This document shows positions 28,593-37,411 of a stretch of 64,000 nt of DNA, one piece after another. Each line of letters begins with the position of its first letter. Within the stretch, counting starts at the first letter, position 1. Source of the DNA: Variovorax sp. J22P240 (lineage in GTDB: Bacteria; Pseudomonadota; Gammaproteobacteria; Burkholderiales; Burkholderiaceae_C); the NCBI RefSeq assembly GCF_030316855.1, contig NZ_JASZYR010000006.1, positions 186,001 to 250,000 of the forward strand, given 5' to 3'. Made by a program: the position numbers and the translations under genes. A model generated the notes under the pieces. The model ran no database searches. It had not been told where the DNA came from and saw only the letters and a list, made by a program, of their open reading frames with translations.

Positions 28593-29606
28593 ATGCAAAT
28601 CGGCATGATCGGACTCGGACGCATGGGCGCCAACATGACGAGCCGCCTGATGCGTGGAGGCCACGACTGTGTCGTGCATGACAACGCACCCGCCTCCATC
28701 GAGCGATTGGCCGCCCAAGGCGCGACCGGCGCTGCCACGCTGCAGGATTTCGTTGCCAAGCTCGCGCGGCCCCGTGCGATCTGGCTCATGGTCCCCGCAG
28801 CGGCCGTCGACGCGGCACTCGCCACGCTGACGCCGTTGCTGCAGCCCGGCGACATCGTCATCGACGGCGGCAACTCCCACTACCGCGACGACATCCGCCG
28901 CGGCAACGAGTTGCACGCCCTGGGCCTGCACTATGTCGACGTGGGCACCAGCGGCGGCATTGCCGGATTCGAACGCGGCTACTGCCTCATGATCGGCGGC
29001 GAAGCAGAGACGGTGCAGCACCTATCGCCGCTGTTCGCCACGCTGGCGCCAGGCGCCGGCGAGCACCCGCCGACACCCGGCCGAGCCGCCGGCGCCAGTA
29101 CGGCCGATCAAGGCTATCTGCATTGCGGCCCTCACGGCGCGGGCCACTTCGTCAAGATGGTGCACAACGGCATCGAATACGGAATCATGGCCGCGTATGC
29201 GGAGGGTCTCAACATCCTCCGCGGCGCCAACATCGGCAAGCGCTCGCACGACATCGACGCCGAGACGACGCCGCTGCGCGACCCCACGCTCTATCAGTAC
29301 GACATGAACCTGCCCGAGATCACCGAGCTGTGGCGGCGCGGCAGCGTGATCGGCTCCTGGCTCCTCGATCTCACCGCCACCGCGCTCACCGCCGATCCGG
29401 ACCTCACGAATTTCCAGGGCCGTGTCTCCGATTCCGGCGAGGGCCGCTGGACCCTCCAGGCCGCGATCGACGAAGGCGTGCCCACGCCGGTGCTGAGTTC
29501 CGCGGTCTACGCGCGATTCAGTTCGCGCGGCGAGGCGGACTTTTCCAATCGCGTGCTGTCGGCCCTGCGGCACCAGTTCGGAGGCCACGCGGAGAAGAAA
29601 TCATGA
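28593..29606 (+). CDS. gnd: 6-phosphogluconate dehydrogenase, short (YqeC/GndA) type
   Basis: Decarboxylating 6-phosphogluconate dehydrogenase of 337 residues, making ribulose 5-phosphate. The Rossmann motif GLGRMGANM is at the N-terminus; substrate motifs are GNSHYRDD, GTSGGIAGFERGYCLMIGG and HFVKMVHNGIEYGIM. The short form lacks the long C-terminal tail of the E. coli enzyme and is often NAD-dependent. ATG 28593 has AAGGAG eight bases upstream. The TGA overlaps the pgm start by 4 bases. Confidence 0.93.
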   Translation: MQIGMIGLGRMGANMTSRLMRGGHDCVVHDNAPASIERLAAQGATGAATLQDFVAKLARPRAIWLMVPAAAVDAALATLTPLLQPGDIVIDGGNSHYRDDIRRGNELHALGLHYVDVGTSGGIAGFERGYCLMIGGEAETVQHLSPLFATLAPGAGEHPPTPGRAAGASTADQGYLHCGPHGAGHFVKMVHNGIEYGIMAAYAEGLNILRGANIGKRSHDIDAETTPLRDPTLYQYDMNLPEITELWRRGSVIGSWLLDLTATALTADPDLTNFQGRVSDSGEGRWTLQAAIDEGVPTPVLSSAVYARFSSRGEADFSNRVLSALRHQFGGHAEKKS

Positions 29607-31252
29607 GTGATCGCATCAACCCCCTCGCCGGCCAGCCGGCACCGGCCGGATCCCTCATCGACGTGAGCGCACTCGTTGCGGCCTACTACGCAGACGCTCC
29701 CGACCCCGGCATCGCGACGCAACGGGTCGCGTTCGGAACGTCCGGCCATCGGGGGTCGGCCTTCGAGCGCTCCTTCAACGAGTGGCACGTGCTCGCGGTC
29801 ACACAGGCGATCTGCGACTACCGCAAGGCAAAAGGCATCGACGGGCCGCTGTTCCTCGGCATCGACACGCACGCGCTCTCGCAACCCGCCTGCGCGAGCG
29901 CGCTCGAGGTGCTGGCAGCGAATGGCGTCGACGTGATGCTGGCGACGAATGACGAATTCACGCCGACCCCGGCCTTGTCGCACGCGATCCTGACCTACAA
30001 CCGGGGACGCAGCAGCGGCCTCGCCGACGGCGTCGTCGTCACGCCATCGCACAACCCGCCGCGCGACGGCGGCTTCAAATACAACCCGCCCAATGGCGGA
30101 CCGGCCGGGCAGGACATCACCGGCGGGGTCGAAGCCGCAGCCAACCGCTACCTCGAACTACGGCTCGACGGCGTCAAGCGCATGCCGCACGCCTTGGCCT
30201 TGAAGGCCGCGACGACGCACCGCCACGATTTCCTCGACGCCTATGTCGGCGACCTCGACCAGGTGATCGACATGGAAGCGATCCGTGACGCCCATGTCCG
30301 CATGGGCGTCGACCCGCTGGGCGGCGCCGGCGTCCACTACTGGTCGGCGATTGCCGACCGCTACAAGCTCGATCTCACCGTCGTCAGCGACACGGTCGAT
30401 CCGCGATTCGGCTTCATGACGCTGGACTGGGACGGCCAGATCCGCATGGACCCTTCCTCGGGCTATGCGATGCAGCGCCTGCTCGACATCAAGGACCGCT
30501 TCGACGTCGGCTTTGCCTGCGACACGGACCACGACCGGCATGGCATCGTCACCGGTGGTGCGGGGCTTCTGGCGCCGAACCACTACCTTTCGGTGGTCGT
30601 CGACTACTTGTTCCAGCACCGCCCGCAGTGGGGCCCGCAGGTGGCCGTCGGCAAGACAGTCGTCTCGACGCAGCTCATCGACCGCCTGACCGCAAGGCTC
30701 GGTCGTCGTCTCTACGAAGTCCCGGTGGGCTTCAAATGGTTCGCCGATGGATTGCTCGACGCATCTCTCGGCTTCGTCGGCGAGGAAAGCGCAGGTGCCA
30801 CTTTCCTGCGGCGCGACGGCTCGGCATGGACCACCGATAAGGACGGCATCACCGCCGCGCTGCTCTCTGCGGAAATCACCGCACGCAGGGGCCGCGACCC
30901 CGGTGCGCTCTACACCGACCTAGCGAACGAGTTCGGCAATCCGGTCGCGAGCCGGATCGACGCGCCGGCCACGGCCCAGCAGAAGAAGCAACTCTCGGCG
31001 CTCTCGCCGCAGCAGCTCGGCGCCAGCGAACTCGCAGGCGAGAAGATCGAGAACGTCTTGAGCCATGCGCCCGGAAACGGCGCGGCGATCGGCGGCATCA
31101 AGGTGATCTCCCAGGGCGGATGGTTCGCTGCACGGCCCTCGGGCACCGAGAACATCTACAAGATCTACGGCGAAAGCTTCCGTGGCGCCGAGCACCTGCG
31201 CCGCATCCTGGACGAAGCCCAGACCATCGTCGATGCGGCGATCTCTCCTTGA
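29603..31252 (+). CDS. pgm: Phosphoglucomutase (alpha-D-glucose type)
   Basis: Interconverts glucose 1-phosphate and glucose 6-phosphate; 549 residues. The phosphoserine loop is TPSHNPPRDGG (Ser149), the metal loop is DTDHDRHG, the sugar loop GEESAGATF, and the phosphate-binding C-terminal motif RPSGTENIYKIY. Translationally coupled to gnd (ATGA), which links glycogen or sugar-nucleotide flux with the pentose phosphate branch. Confidence 0.95.
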   Translation: MSDRINPLAGQPAPAGSLIDVSALVAAYYADAPDPGIATQRVAFGTSGHRGSAFERSFNEWHVLAVTQAICDYRKAKGIDGPLFLGIDTHALSQPACASALEVLAANGVDVMLATNDEFTPTPALSHAILTYNRGRSSGLADGVVVTPSHNPPRDGGFKYNPPNGGPAGQDITGGVEAAANRYLELRLDGVKRMPHALALKAATTHRHDFLDAYVGDLDQVIDMEAIRDAHVRMGVDPLGGAGVHYWSAIADRYKLDLTVVSDTVDPRFGFMTLDWDGQIRMDPSSGYAMQRLLDIKDRFDVGFACDTDHDRHGIVTGGAGLLAPNHYLSVVVDYLFQHRPQWGPQVAVGKTVVSTQLIDRLTARLGRRLYEVPVGFKWFADGLLDASLGFVGEESAGATFLRRDGSAWTTDKDGITAALLSAEITARRGRDPGALYTDLANEFGNPVASRIDAPATAQQKKQLSALSPQQLGASELAGEKIENVLSHAPGNGAAIGGIKVISQGGWFAARPSGTENIYKIYGESFRGAEHLRRILDEAQTIVDAAISP

Positions 31253-31372
31253 TCTCTTCTTTTCCTGCAAGCTGATTCACGGCTTGTCCTACGCGCTCTC
31301 GGGTCGCCCGCAGACATGCAATGGCGGGTGTTCGCCGCATGCTCACCCGGCCAATAACTTGAGGAGCAAAAG

Positions 31373-32005
31373 ATGATCAAGATCGGAATCGTGGACGACC
31401 ACGCGATCGTGCGGACGGGCCTGAAGGACTTTTTCTCGCAACACGTCGACCTCCGTGTCGTCGGCGAAGCGGCCAGCGGACGCGAAGCGATCGACCTGGT
31501 GCGATCCCACGAGATCGATGTGCTGGTCATGGACCTGTCCATGCCGGGCCAGAGCGGCATCGACGCGATCGCGATGGTGCGCGCCAAGGCGCCCGACACC
31601 GGCATTCTGATCCTCAGCGGCTATCCCGAAGAGCACTACGCGATGAACCTCATCCGCCAGGGCGCCAGCGGCTACCTCAACAAGGAATGCGACCCCAAGG
31701 AGATCGTGGATGCGATCCGCACCATCTCGCTGGGCCGGCGCTACATCACGCCCGCAGTGGCCGAACTCCTGGCGCGCCAGCTCGACCGCAAGAACGACGC
31801 GGCGCCGCACGAGCAGCTGTCCGAACGTGAGTTCCAGGTGTTCCTGAAGCTGGCCACCGGTGAAACGGCTGGGAGCATCGCGGAGCACCTCTCGCTCTCG
31901 GTCAAGACGGTCAGCACCTACCGCAGCCGCCTGATGGAGAAGATGAACCTCGCCTCCAACAGCGACCTCACCTACTACGCGCTGAAGAATCAGCTGATCA
32001 GCTGA
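31373..32005 (+). CDS. NarL/FixJ-family response regulator, UvrY/GacA-like
   Basis: A 210-residue regulator with a receiver domain (DD at 8-9, phospho-acceptor Asp54 in VMDLSMPG, Lys in GYLNKE) and a C-terminal LuxR helix-turn-helix (LSEREFQVFLKLATGETAGS, KTVSTYRSRLMEKM). This matches UvrY/GacA-like regulators that work with a BarA/GacS-type kinase; no kinase is encoded nearby, so the partner must be elsewhere. The last 16 bases (31990-32005) form a perfect palindrome that encodes QLIS and stop. Confidence 0.88.
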   Translation: MIKIGIVDDHAIVRTGLKDFFSQHVDLRVVGEAASGREAIDLVRSHEIDVLVMDLSMPGQSGIDAIAMVRAKAPDTGILILSGYPEEHYAMNLIRQGASGYLNKECDPKEIVDAIRTISLGRRYITPAVAELLARQLDRKNDAAPHEQLSEREFQVFLKLATGETAGSIAEHLSLSVKTVSTYRSRLMEKMNLASNSDLTYYALKNQLIS

Positions 32006-32010
32006 GTGTG

Positions 32011-32043
32011 AGTTGCCACAAACTTTGTTTCGACGCGGCAACT
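32011..32043. terminator. Stem-loop after the response regulator
   Basis: AGTTGCC (32011-32017) pairs with GGCAACT (32037-32043) across a 19-base loop, just past the response regulator stop. No U tract follows, so a terminator role is only a guess. Confidence 0.3.
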
Positions 32044-32097
32044 GATCGGCGCAAAATCACTCCCACTTCCATCCGCCGGTGCGGAAGTGAGGGTGTC

Positions 32098-32472
32098 ATG
32101 AAAGCGCGCTTCAACGTCCGAGCCCTGCTCTGGGTATCCGCCACCTGCCTTCCGTGGGCCGTCGGCGCGCAGCCGTCCGACTCGTCGGGAGAGCAGCAGG
32201 AAGCGGACTATCGGGTGATCGCCGCGCGATGCGGCACGCCGGGATTCGAAAAAGCCTTCTACAAGCAGTCCAAGGCCGCCGTGGCCGCCGGGCTGGTGGT
32301 CAAGCACCGCGATCCGGCGCAGGTCGAGAAGACCGTCACTGCCCTGCGGCGCAATCCGGTGGTGCTGATCGGCACCCAGGCGGATTGCCCCGACCAAGTG
32401 GCGCGCCTCAAGGAGTTGCAGAAGGAACGCGCCAAGGCCCTGGGGACATCGCGTAAATCGGGCAAGGGCTAG
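32098..32472 (+). CDS. Small exported hypothetical protein
   Basis: A 124-residue protein with a Sec signal peptide (cleavage near AVGAQPSD), two cysteines (RCGTPGF, ADCPDQ) and a Lys-rich C-terminus. I do not recognise the family. ATG 32098 is preceded by a purine-rich GAGGGT. The two cysteines could form a disulfide in the periplasm. Confidence 0.65.
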   Translation: MKARFNVRALLWVSATCLPWAVGAQPSDSSGEQQEADYRVIAARCGTPGFEKAFYKQSKAAVAAGLVVKHRDPAQVEKTVTALRRNPVVLIGTQADCPDQVARLKELQKERAKALGTSRKSGKG

Positions 32473-32602
32473 CCGTGGATGCCCTCCCGGCGCAATGTCA
32501 AAAGCTGTACGCCGTCGTTTAACAACACCTGTCGATTGGCAGATTCACAGCAGGGCTGCGCCCGTACAGACTGGAGCCATCGAATCGGAAGGGAAGCGGA
32601 TC

Positions 32603-32764
32603 ATGGACTCAGACCTTTACACCCTTGGCGTCCTCGCGATGGTGCTCGTCGGCGGATGGCTGGTCGATCATCTCGGCTGGTGGGGCAGATCGCACCTCAC
32701 GGAGGAAATGGAGCGCCAGCTCCAGAAATCCGCCGACACGATCCGCGGCGCGCCACTCCACTGA
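32603..32764 (+). CDS. Short single-helix membrane protein
   Basis: A 53-residue frame from ATG 32603 with one hydrophobic helix (TLGVLAMVLVGGWLVDHLGW) and an amphipathic tail (LTEEMERQLQKSADTIRG). Upstream GGAAGGGAAG can act as ribosome binding site. The stop overlaps the next start by one base, which supports it being real. No known family. Confidence 0.5.
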   Translation: MDSDLYTLGVLAMVLVGGWLVDHLGWWGRSHLTEEMERQLQKSADTIRGAPLH

Positions 32765-33180
32765 TGATGGAGCCTGTGCGGCCGGTGGCCGCCCTGGCAT
32801 CCGTGCGCCGGAAGTCGGCGCTCCTGGCTGCCGTCTCGCTCGTGCTCGCAGCGCTCGGCCTGGAGGCCTACGCTGCGGGCTACCCCATGGGCATGGCGCT
32901 GCTCGCCGCAGCCACGCTGCAGGGGCTGATCTGCTCCGCCATGTTCCGCAGTGGGCTGCTGATCGCGGTGGTCATTGCCAACTTCGTGCTCTTCGTGGCC
33001 CACGCCGTCTTGCTCAGCCCCTTCCTCGCCCAACCCTATCCGCCGGCGATCTTCCAGCTGGGGGACTTCTGCTGCGCCGTGCTTGCAGGCGCATCGATGG
33101 TCTTCACACCGATCGAGACGATGGCGCTCATCGTGCGGGACGCCTACCTGAAGCGCCCGCGGCGCCACCCTCCCCGCTAG
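32764..33180 (+). CDS. Hypothetical four-helix membrane protein
   Basis: A 138-residue protein with four hydrophobic segments (about 18-38, 42-62, 65-88 and 100-118) and a basic C-terminus. Coupled to the preceding 53-residue gene (TGATG). Its stop shares bases with the stop of the convergent TetR gene. Family not recognised. Confidence 0.65.
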   Translation: MMEPVRPVAALASVRRKSALLAAVSLVLAALGLEAYAAGYPMGMALLAAATLQGLICSAMFRSGLLIAVVIANFVLFVAHAVLLSPFLAQPYPPAIFQLGDFCCAVLAGASMVFTPIETMALIVRDAYLKRPRRHPPR

Positions 33181-34406
33181 TCGGCGCTCAACAGGCCGCA
33201 AAAAATCGGCCGCACGTACAACGCGGCCACTGACTCTTCGGTGACTCCCGGCACCCAGCGGTGCAATTCCGCAGCGCCGTTGACGAGCCCCATCACCATC
33301 TGCGCAGCGATCGACGTGTCCAGCGGACGCACCGAACCGTCCATCAGGCCGTCGACGAGCACGCTCGCCATGCGTTCGGTCAGCTGCTGCAACGTCTTGT
33401 GAACGCGGGCGCGGTCCGCCTGATCGGGCAGCACACTGGTGGACGACAACCGAAGCAACGGACCCTCCCCGGAAAGCTGGAACCGCACCAGTGCCTGGGT
33501 TGCCGAGGCCGCCCGCCTCCAGCCGCTGCCCTCAAGCGACTCCGCGGCCTCCAGCGCTTGCCGGACCACCTTGAAGGTGCGGTCGAAGCAGGCCGCGATC
33601 AGGTCGAGCTTGTTGTCGTTGTGGTGATAGAAGGACCCCTTGGTCACATGGAGACGGGCCGAGATTTCGTCGACCGAGGCGCCGCGATAGCCCTTCTCGT
33701 TCACCAGCGCCGTGGCGGCGCGCAAGAACGCATCAAGGGGACCGGCCTCGGTCGGTATCGGCCATGATGCATCGCCCTCCACCTGCCATTCGGCCGAGGC
33801 GGCGCCCATGCCGTGGAGCGCGATGTCGGCCACACGATCGGCCATTCGGACGTATTCCGATTCCTCGTACCGTCCGAACCACACCGGCAACCAGTTGGCG
33901 AGCGACAGCAGCATGTGGGTGCGCGCATTGCGGGTGTCCTTGGCCCACCCTGCGGTCTCCTCACCCTTGAAGAGCGAGCGCACGCGGCGGAACATGTCCG
34001 TGTAGGCGCGATGCACCTCTTCGAGTTGCGGGCTCGGCAGCGCCCGCACGTCGCTGAAGACCACCACCGGTGGATGCTGGCCGACGCGCACGGCGGCCTG
34101 CAGGGCCGCGTGGCTGCGCAAGTACGAGCGCACCCGTTCGGGCACGTTCGGCTGTCGCACCGAGGCCTTCGCGATGTCGTCGAACAACGTAATCGCACGC
34201 AGGAAGCAGGCCGTCGCGAGGTCTTCCTTCTTGCGGTAGTAGTAGGTGACGCTGTTGGTCACCAGTCCCACGCTGGCCGCAATGTCGGCAAGCGTCGCTC
34301 CCTTCACCCCCTGCTCATTGAATCGCAACGCCGCGGCGCCCAGAATGGCATCGCGCTTTTCATTGAAGCGCGCAGTTTGCGTTTCTCTCGAGGTCTCGAC
34401 GGGCAT
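33177..34406 (-). CDS. Double TetR-family regulator (two HTH domains in one chain)
   Basis: A 409-residue protein holding two complete TetR N-terminal DNA-binding domains: the first at about residues 13-60 (GVKGATLADIAASVGLVTNS, VTYYYRKKEDL) and the second at about 210-258 (GYRGASVDEISARLHVTKGS, FYHHNDNKLDL). Each is followed by a helical ligand-binding region, so the chain resembles a covalent TetR dimer. ATG 34406 places the first HTH at the usual distance. Divergent from the SDR/acyl-CoA dehydrogenase genes, which it probably controls. Confidence 0.88.
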   Translation of the reverse strand: MPVETSRETQTARFNEKRDAILGAAALRFNEQGVKGATLADIAASVGLVTNSVTYYYRKKEDLATACFLRAITLFDDIAKASVRQPNVPERVRSYLRSHAALQAAVRVGQHPPVVVFSDVRALPSPQLEEVHRAYTDMFRRVRSLFKGEETAGWAKDTRNARTHMLLSLANWLPVWFGRYEESEYVRMADRVADIALHGMGAASAEWQVEGDASWPIPTEAGPLDAFLRAATALVNEKGYRGASVDEISARLHVTKGSFYHHNDNKLDLIAACFDRTFKVVRQALEAAESLEGSGWRRAASATQALVRFQLSGEGPLLRLSSTSVLPDQADRARVHKTLQQLTERMASVLVDGLMDGSVRPLDTSIAAQMVMGLVNGAAELHRWVPGVTEESVAALYVRPIFCGLLSAD

Positions 34407-34452
34407 GCGTGGCAATCGATGGTTGGGCGCGCGATCATGCATCGGATGGAAC

Positions 34453-34482
34453 ACTCGGTACGCCGGGGATTCGAGGCCGAGT
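34453..34482. promoter_or_regulatory. Inverted repeat in the TetR-SDR divergent region
   Basis: ACTCGG (34453-34458) and CCGAGT (34477-34482) are exact inverted repeats with 18 bases between, in the gap between the double TetR gene and the SDR gene. Possible operator half sites for a two-headed repressor; function inferred only. Confidence 0.3.
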
Positions 34483-34558
34483 CACTTAAAGGACCGTGCT
34501 TTTTTCCTCATTCTTCGAAGATCCGGTCTTTGCATTTTCAGGCAGTCAGGAGACATCC

Positions 34559-35323
34559 ATGTCCTTGTTTTCACTGGCCGGCAAGGTGGCCATCATCACG
34601 GGTTCCTCGCGCGGCATCGGCCGCGCCATCGCCGAGCGCATGGCCGAGCATGGCGCCAAGGTCGTCATCTCATCACGCAAGCCCGAGGCCTGCGCCGAAG
34701 TGCGCGACGCCATCAACCGGGCCCACGGCGAAGGCGCCGCAATCTCCGTGCCCGCCAACATTTCTTCCAAGCAGGATCTGCAGCACCTAGTGGAAGAGAC
34801 GACGCGGCAACTCGGCCGGGTCGACATCGTCGTCTGCAATGCGGCCTCCAACCCTTACTACGGCCCGCTCGGCGGCATCGAGGACGACCAGTTCCGCAAG
34901 ATCCTCGAGAACAACGTCATCGCCAACCATTGGCTGATCAACTTCGCGGTGCCGCAGATGATCGAGCGCAAGGAGGGTTCGATCATCATCGTCTCGTCGA
35001 TCGGCGGACTGCGTGGATCGCCCGTCATCGGCGCGTACAACGTGTCGAAGGCCGCGGACTTCCAGCTCGCGCGCAACCTGGCCGTCGAATACGGGCCGCA
35101 CAACGTGCGGGTGAACTGCATCGCACCCGGCCTCATCAAGACCGACTTCGCACGCGCGCTGTGGGAAGACCCCGAGAACCTCAAGCACCGCACGTCCAAC
35201 ACGCCGCTGCGGCGCATCGGAGAGCCCGACGAGATCGCCGGCGCTGCCATCTTCCTCGCCTCGCAGGCGGGGGCCTTCATGACGGGTCAATCCCTCGTCA
35301 TCGATGGCGGCGTCACCTGCTGA
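34559..35323 (+). CDS. Short-chain dehydrogenase/reductase
   Basis: Classical SDR of 254 residues: cofactor motif TGSSRGIG (14-21), NAAS, catalytic Ser in VSSIGG, and YNVSK (Tyr160, Lys164). The N-terminal Arg in SSRGIG fits NADP(H) or NAD(H). Upstream CAGGAGACATCC gives a good ribosome binding site. Followed by an acyl-CoA dehydrogenase gene after 22 bases, which points to acyl-CoA or secondary-alcohol metabolism. Confidence 0.92.
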   Translation: MSLFSLAGKVAIITGSSRGIGRAIAERMAEHGAKVVISSRKPEACAEVRDAINRAHGEGAAISVPANISSKQDLQHLVEETTRQLGRVDIVVCNAASNPYYGPLGGIEDDQFRKILENNVIANHWLINFAVPQMIERKEGSIIIVSSIGGLRGSPVIGAYNVSKAADFQLARNLAVEYGPHNVRVNCIAPGLIKTDFARALWEDPENLKHRTSNTPLRRIGEPDEIAGAAIFLASQAGAFMTGQSLVIDGGVTC

Positions 35324-35345
35324 AATCCCTTTCAAGAAAGCCCCC

Positions 35346-36581
35346 ATGGACTTCACCCTTTCCGACAAGCAGGTGCACTGGCGCGACCGCGTCGTGGCCT
35401 TCATGAACCAACACATCTACCCCGCCGTGCCGGTGTACGTGCAGCAGATGAAGGACTTCGGTGAGAACCGCTGGCAGGTCGTTCCCATCGTCGAGGAACT
35501 CAAGGCCAAGGCCAAGTCAGAGGGGCTGTGGAACCTGTTCCTGCCGCGCGACTCGGTGCCGGAAGGCAGCCCCTACCGCGGCGCGGGCCTGACCAATCTC
35601 GAATACGCCGTGTGCGCGGAAGAGATGGGCAAGGTCGGCTTTGCCTCCGAGGTCTTCAATTGCTCGGCGCCGGACACCGGCAACATGGAAGTGCTGATCC
35701 GCTACGGCAGCGACGCGCACAAGGACCGCTGGCTGCAGCCGCTGCTGGCTGGCGAGATCCGCTCGGCCTTCCTGATGACCGAGCCCGACGTGGCTTCGTC
35801 GGACGCGACCAACATCCAGACCGAGATCCGCCGCGACGGCGACAACTACGTCATCAACGGCCGCAAGTGGTGGTCGTCGGGCGTGGGTGATCCGCGCTGC
35901 CAGATCGCCATCGTCATGGGCAAGACCGACCCCGAGGCGCCGCGCCATTCGCAGCAGTCGCAGATCCTCGTGCCGCTGGACACGCCCGGCATCGAAATCG
36001 TCCGCATGCTGCCGGTGTTCGGCTTCGACGATGCGCCGCACGGCCATGCCGAGGTGGTGTTTCGCGACGTGCGCGTGCCGGTGTCCAACCTGCTGCTGGG
36101 CGAAGGCCGCGGCTTCGAGATCGCGCAGGGGCGTCTCGGCCCGGGACGCATCCACCATTGCATGCGCACCATCGGCAGCGCCGAAGCCGCCCTGGAGAAG
36201 ATGGTCAAGCGCCTGCAATCGCGTGTGGCCTTCGGCAAGCGCATCTCCGAACAATCCGTGTGGGAGCAGCGCGTGGCCGAAGCGCGCATCGACATCGAGA
36301 TGACGCGCCTGCTGTGCCTCAAGGCGGCCGACATGATGGACCGCGTGGGCAACAAGGTCGCGCAGCTCGAGATCGCGATGATCAAGGTCGCCGCACCGCG
36401 CATGGCGCTGAAGATCATCGACGACGCCATCCAGGCGCATGGCGCGGGCGGCGTGACGACGGACTTCGGCCTGGCCAAGCAGTACGCCAGCATGCGCACG
36501 ATGCGGCTGGCCGACGGCCCCGACGAAGTGCACAACCGCGCGATCGCCCGCATGGAGTACGGCAGGCACCGCGTGGCCTGA
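35346..36581 (+). CDS. Acyl-CoA dehydrogenase (ACAD10/11-like)
   Basis: Flavoprotein of 411 residues oxidising an acyl-CoA to its enoyl-CoA. Seen are the FAD/substrate motifs [15 protein letters not shown] and NGRKWWSSG, the C-terminal helical domain with [15 protein letters not shown] and the end motif [19 protein letters not shown]. The N-terminal helix ([20 protein letters not shown]) is typical of ACAD10/11-like enzymes. It is in operon with the SDR and converges on the enoyl-CoA hydratase gene, supplying that enzyme's likely substrate. Confidence 0.92.
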   Translation: MDFTLSDKQVHWRDRVVAFMNQHIYPAVPVYVQQMKDFGENRWQVVPIVEELKAKAKSEGLWNLFLPRDSVPEGSPYRGAGLTNLEYAVCAEEMGKVGFASEVFNCSAPDTGNMEVLIRYGSDAHKDRWLQPLLAGEIRSAFLMTEPDVASSDATNIQTEIRRDGDNYVINGRKWWSSGVGDPRCQIAIVMGKTDPEAPRHSQQSQILVPLDTPGIEIVRMLPVFGFDDAPHGHAEVVFRDVRVPVSNLLLGEGRGFEIAQGRLGPGRIHHCMRTIGSAEAALEKMVKRLQSRVAFGKRISEQSVWEQRVAEARIDIEMTRLLCLKAADMMDRVGNKVAQLEIAMIKVAAPRMALKIIDDAIQAHGAGGVTTDFGLAKQYASMRTMRLADGPDEVHNRAIARMEYGRHRVA

Positions 36582-36598
36582 CGATTCGCCGGCGTCCC

Positions 36599-37366
36599 CT
36601 ACGTGCCGTGACGGCCGGCGCCGGCGACGAAGCGTGCCGCGCCGGCCTCGCCTCCCGCCAGCACCACGGGCACGCCCTGCGCGCCTTCACGACGAAGTGC
36701 CACGTCGAGCGGAAGATCCCACTGCTCGTACGCTGACCTTCGATCGGCCAACATGCATTGCTGCGGAAAGGCGGCGATCTGCCGGGCCAGTTCCTGCGCC
36801 GCGGCCAATGCGCCGCCCGGCGGGGTAAGCCGGTTGACCAGGCCCATCGCCAACGCTTCGGGTGCTGGCACGGCACGTCCCGTGAGAATGAGGTCGAGCG
36901 CACGCCCCATCCCGACGATGCGCGGCAAACGCACGGTGCCGCCGTCGATCAGCGGCACGCCCCAGCGGCGGCAGAACACGCCGAAGGTCGCGTCCTGGTC
37001 CGCGACGCGAAGATCCGCCAGCAGCGCGAGTTCCAGCCCTCCGGCCACCGCATAGCCGTTGACCGCAGCGATCAGCGGCTTCGACAGCGCCATCCGCGTC
37101 GGCCCCATCGGCCCGTTCCCGCCGCCTTCGGGGTCGAGTTCGTTGCGCTCAGCCGGATTGCTGACCGCGCCGAGATCAGCGCCGCCGCAAAAGTGACCAC
37201 CCCCGCCTGTCAGCACGGCGACGCGCAAAGTCTCATCGGCCTCGAAGCGCTCGAACGCGGCCAGCAGTTCTGCCGCGACAACACCGTTGACGGCGTTGCG
37301 CTTCTCCGGCCGGTTCAGCGTGATGGTGCAGACCGCCTGATCGACTTCGAATGAAACATGGGACAT
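36599..37366 (-). CDS. Enoyl-CoA hydratase/isomerase family protein
   Basis: Crotonase-fold protein of 255 residues. LNRPEKRNAVNG and GGGGHFCGGADLG form the oxyanion hole, and AVNGYAVAGGLELALLADLR is the second signature. The glutamates expected for hydration are partly replaced (a GLEL Glu is present, and the second region reads FCRRWGVPLIDGGT), so hydratase versus isomerase activity is open. It lies 45 bases past the livK-like stop, so it probably belongs to the livHMGFK transcript. Confidence 0.88.
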   Translation of the reverse strand: MSHVSFEVDQAVCTITLNRPEKRNAVNGVVAAELLAAFERFEADETLRVAVLTGGGGHFCGGADLGAVSNPAERNELDPEGGGNGPMGPTRMALSKPLIAAVNGYAVAGGLELALLADLRVADQDATFGVFCRRWGVPLIDGGTVRLPRIVGMGRALDLILTGRAVPAPEALAMGLVNRLTPPGGALAAAQELARQIAAFPQQCMLADRRSAYEQWDLPLDVALRREGAQGVPVVLAGGEAGAARFVAGAGRHGT

Positions 37367-37411
37367 GGCATGCCTCTCTTCCTTCGAGTGGACCGGGCGC
37401 GGCCCACCGGT

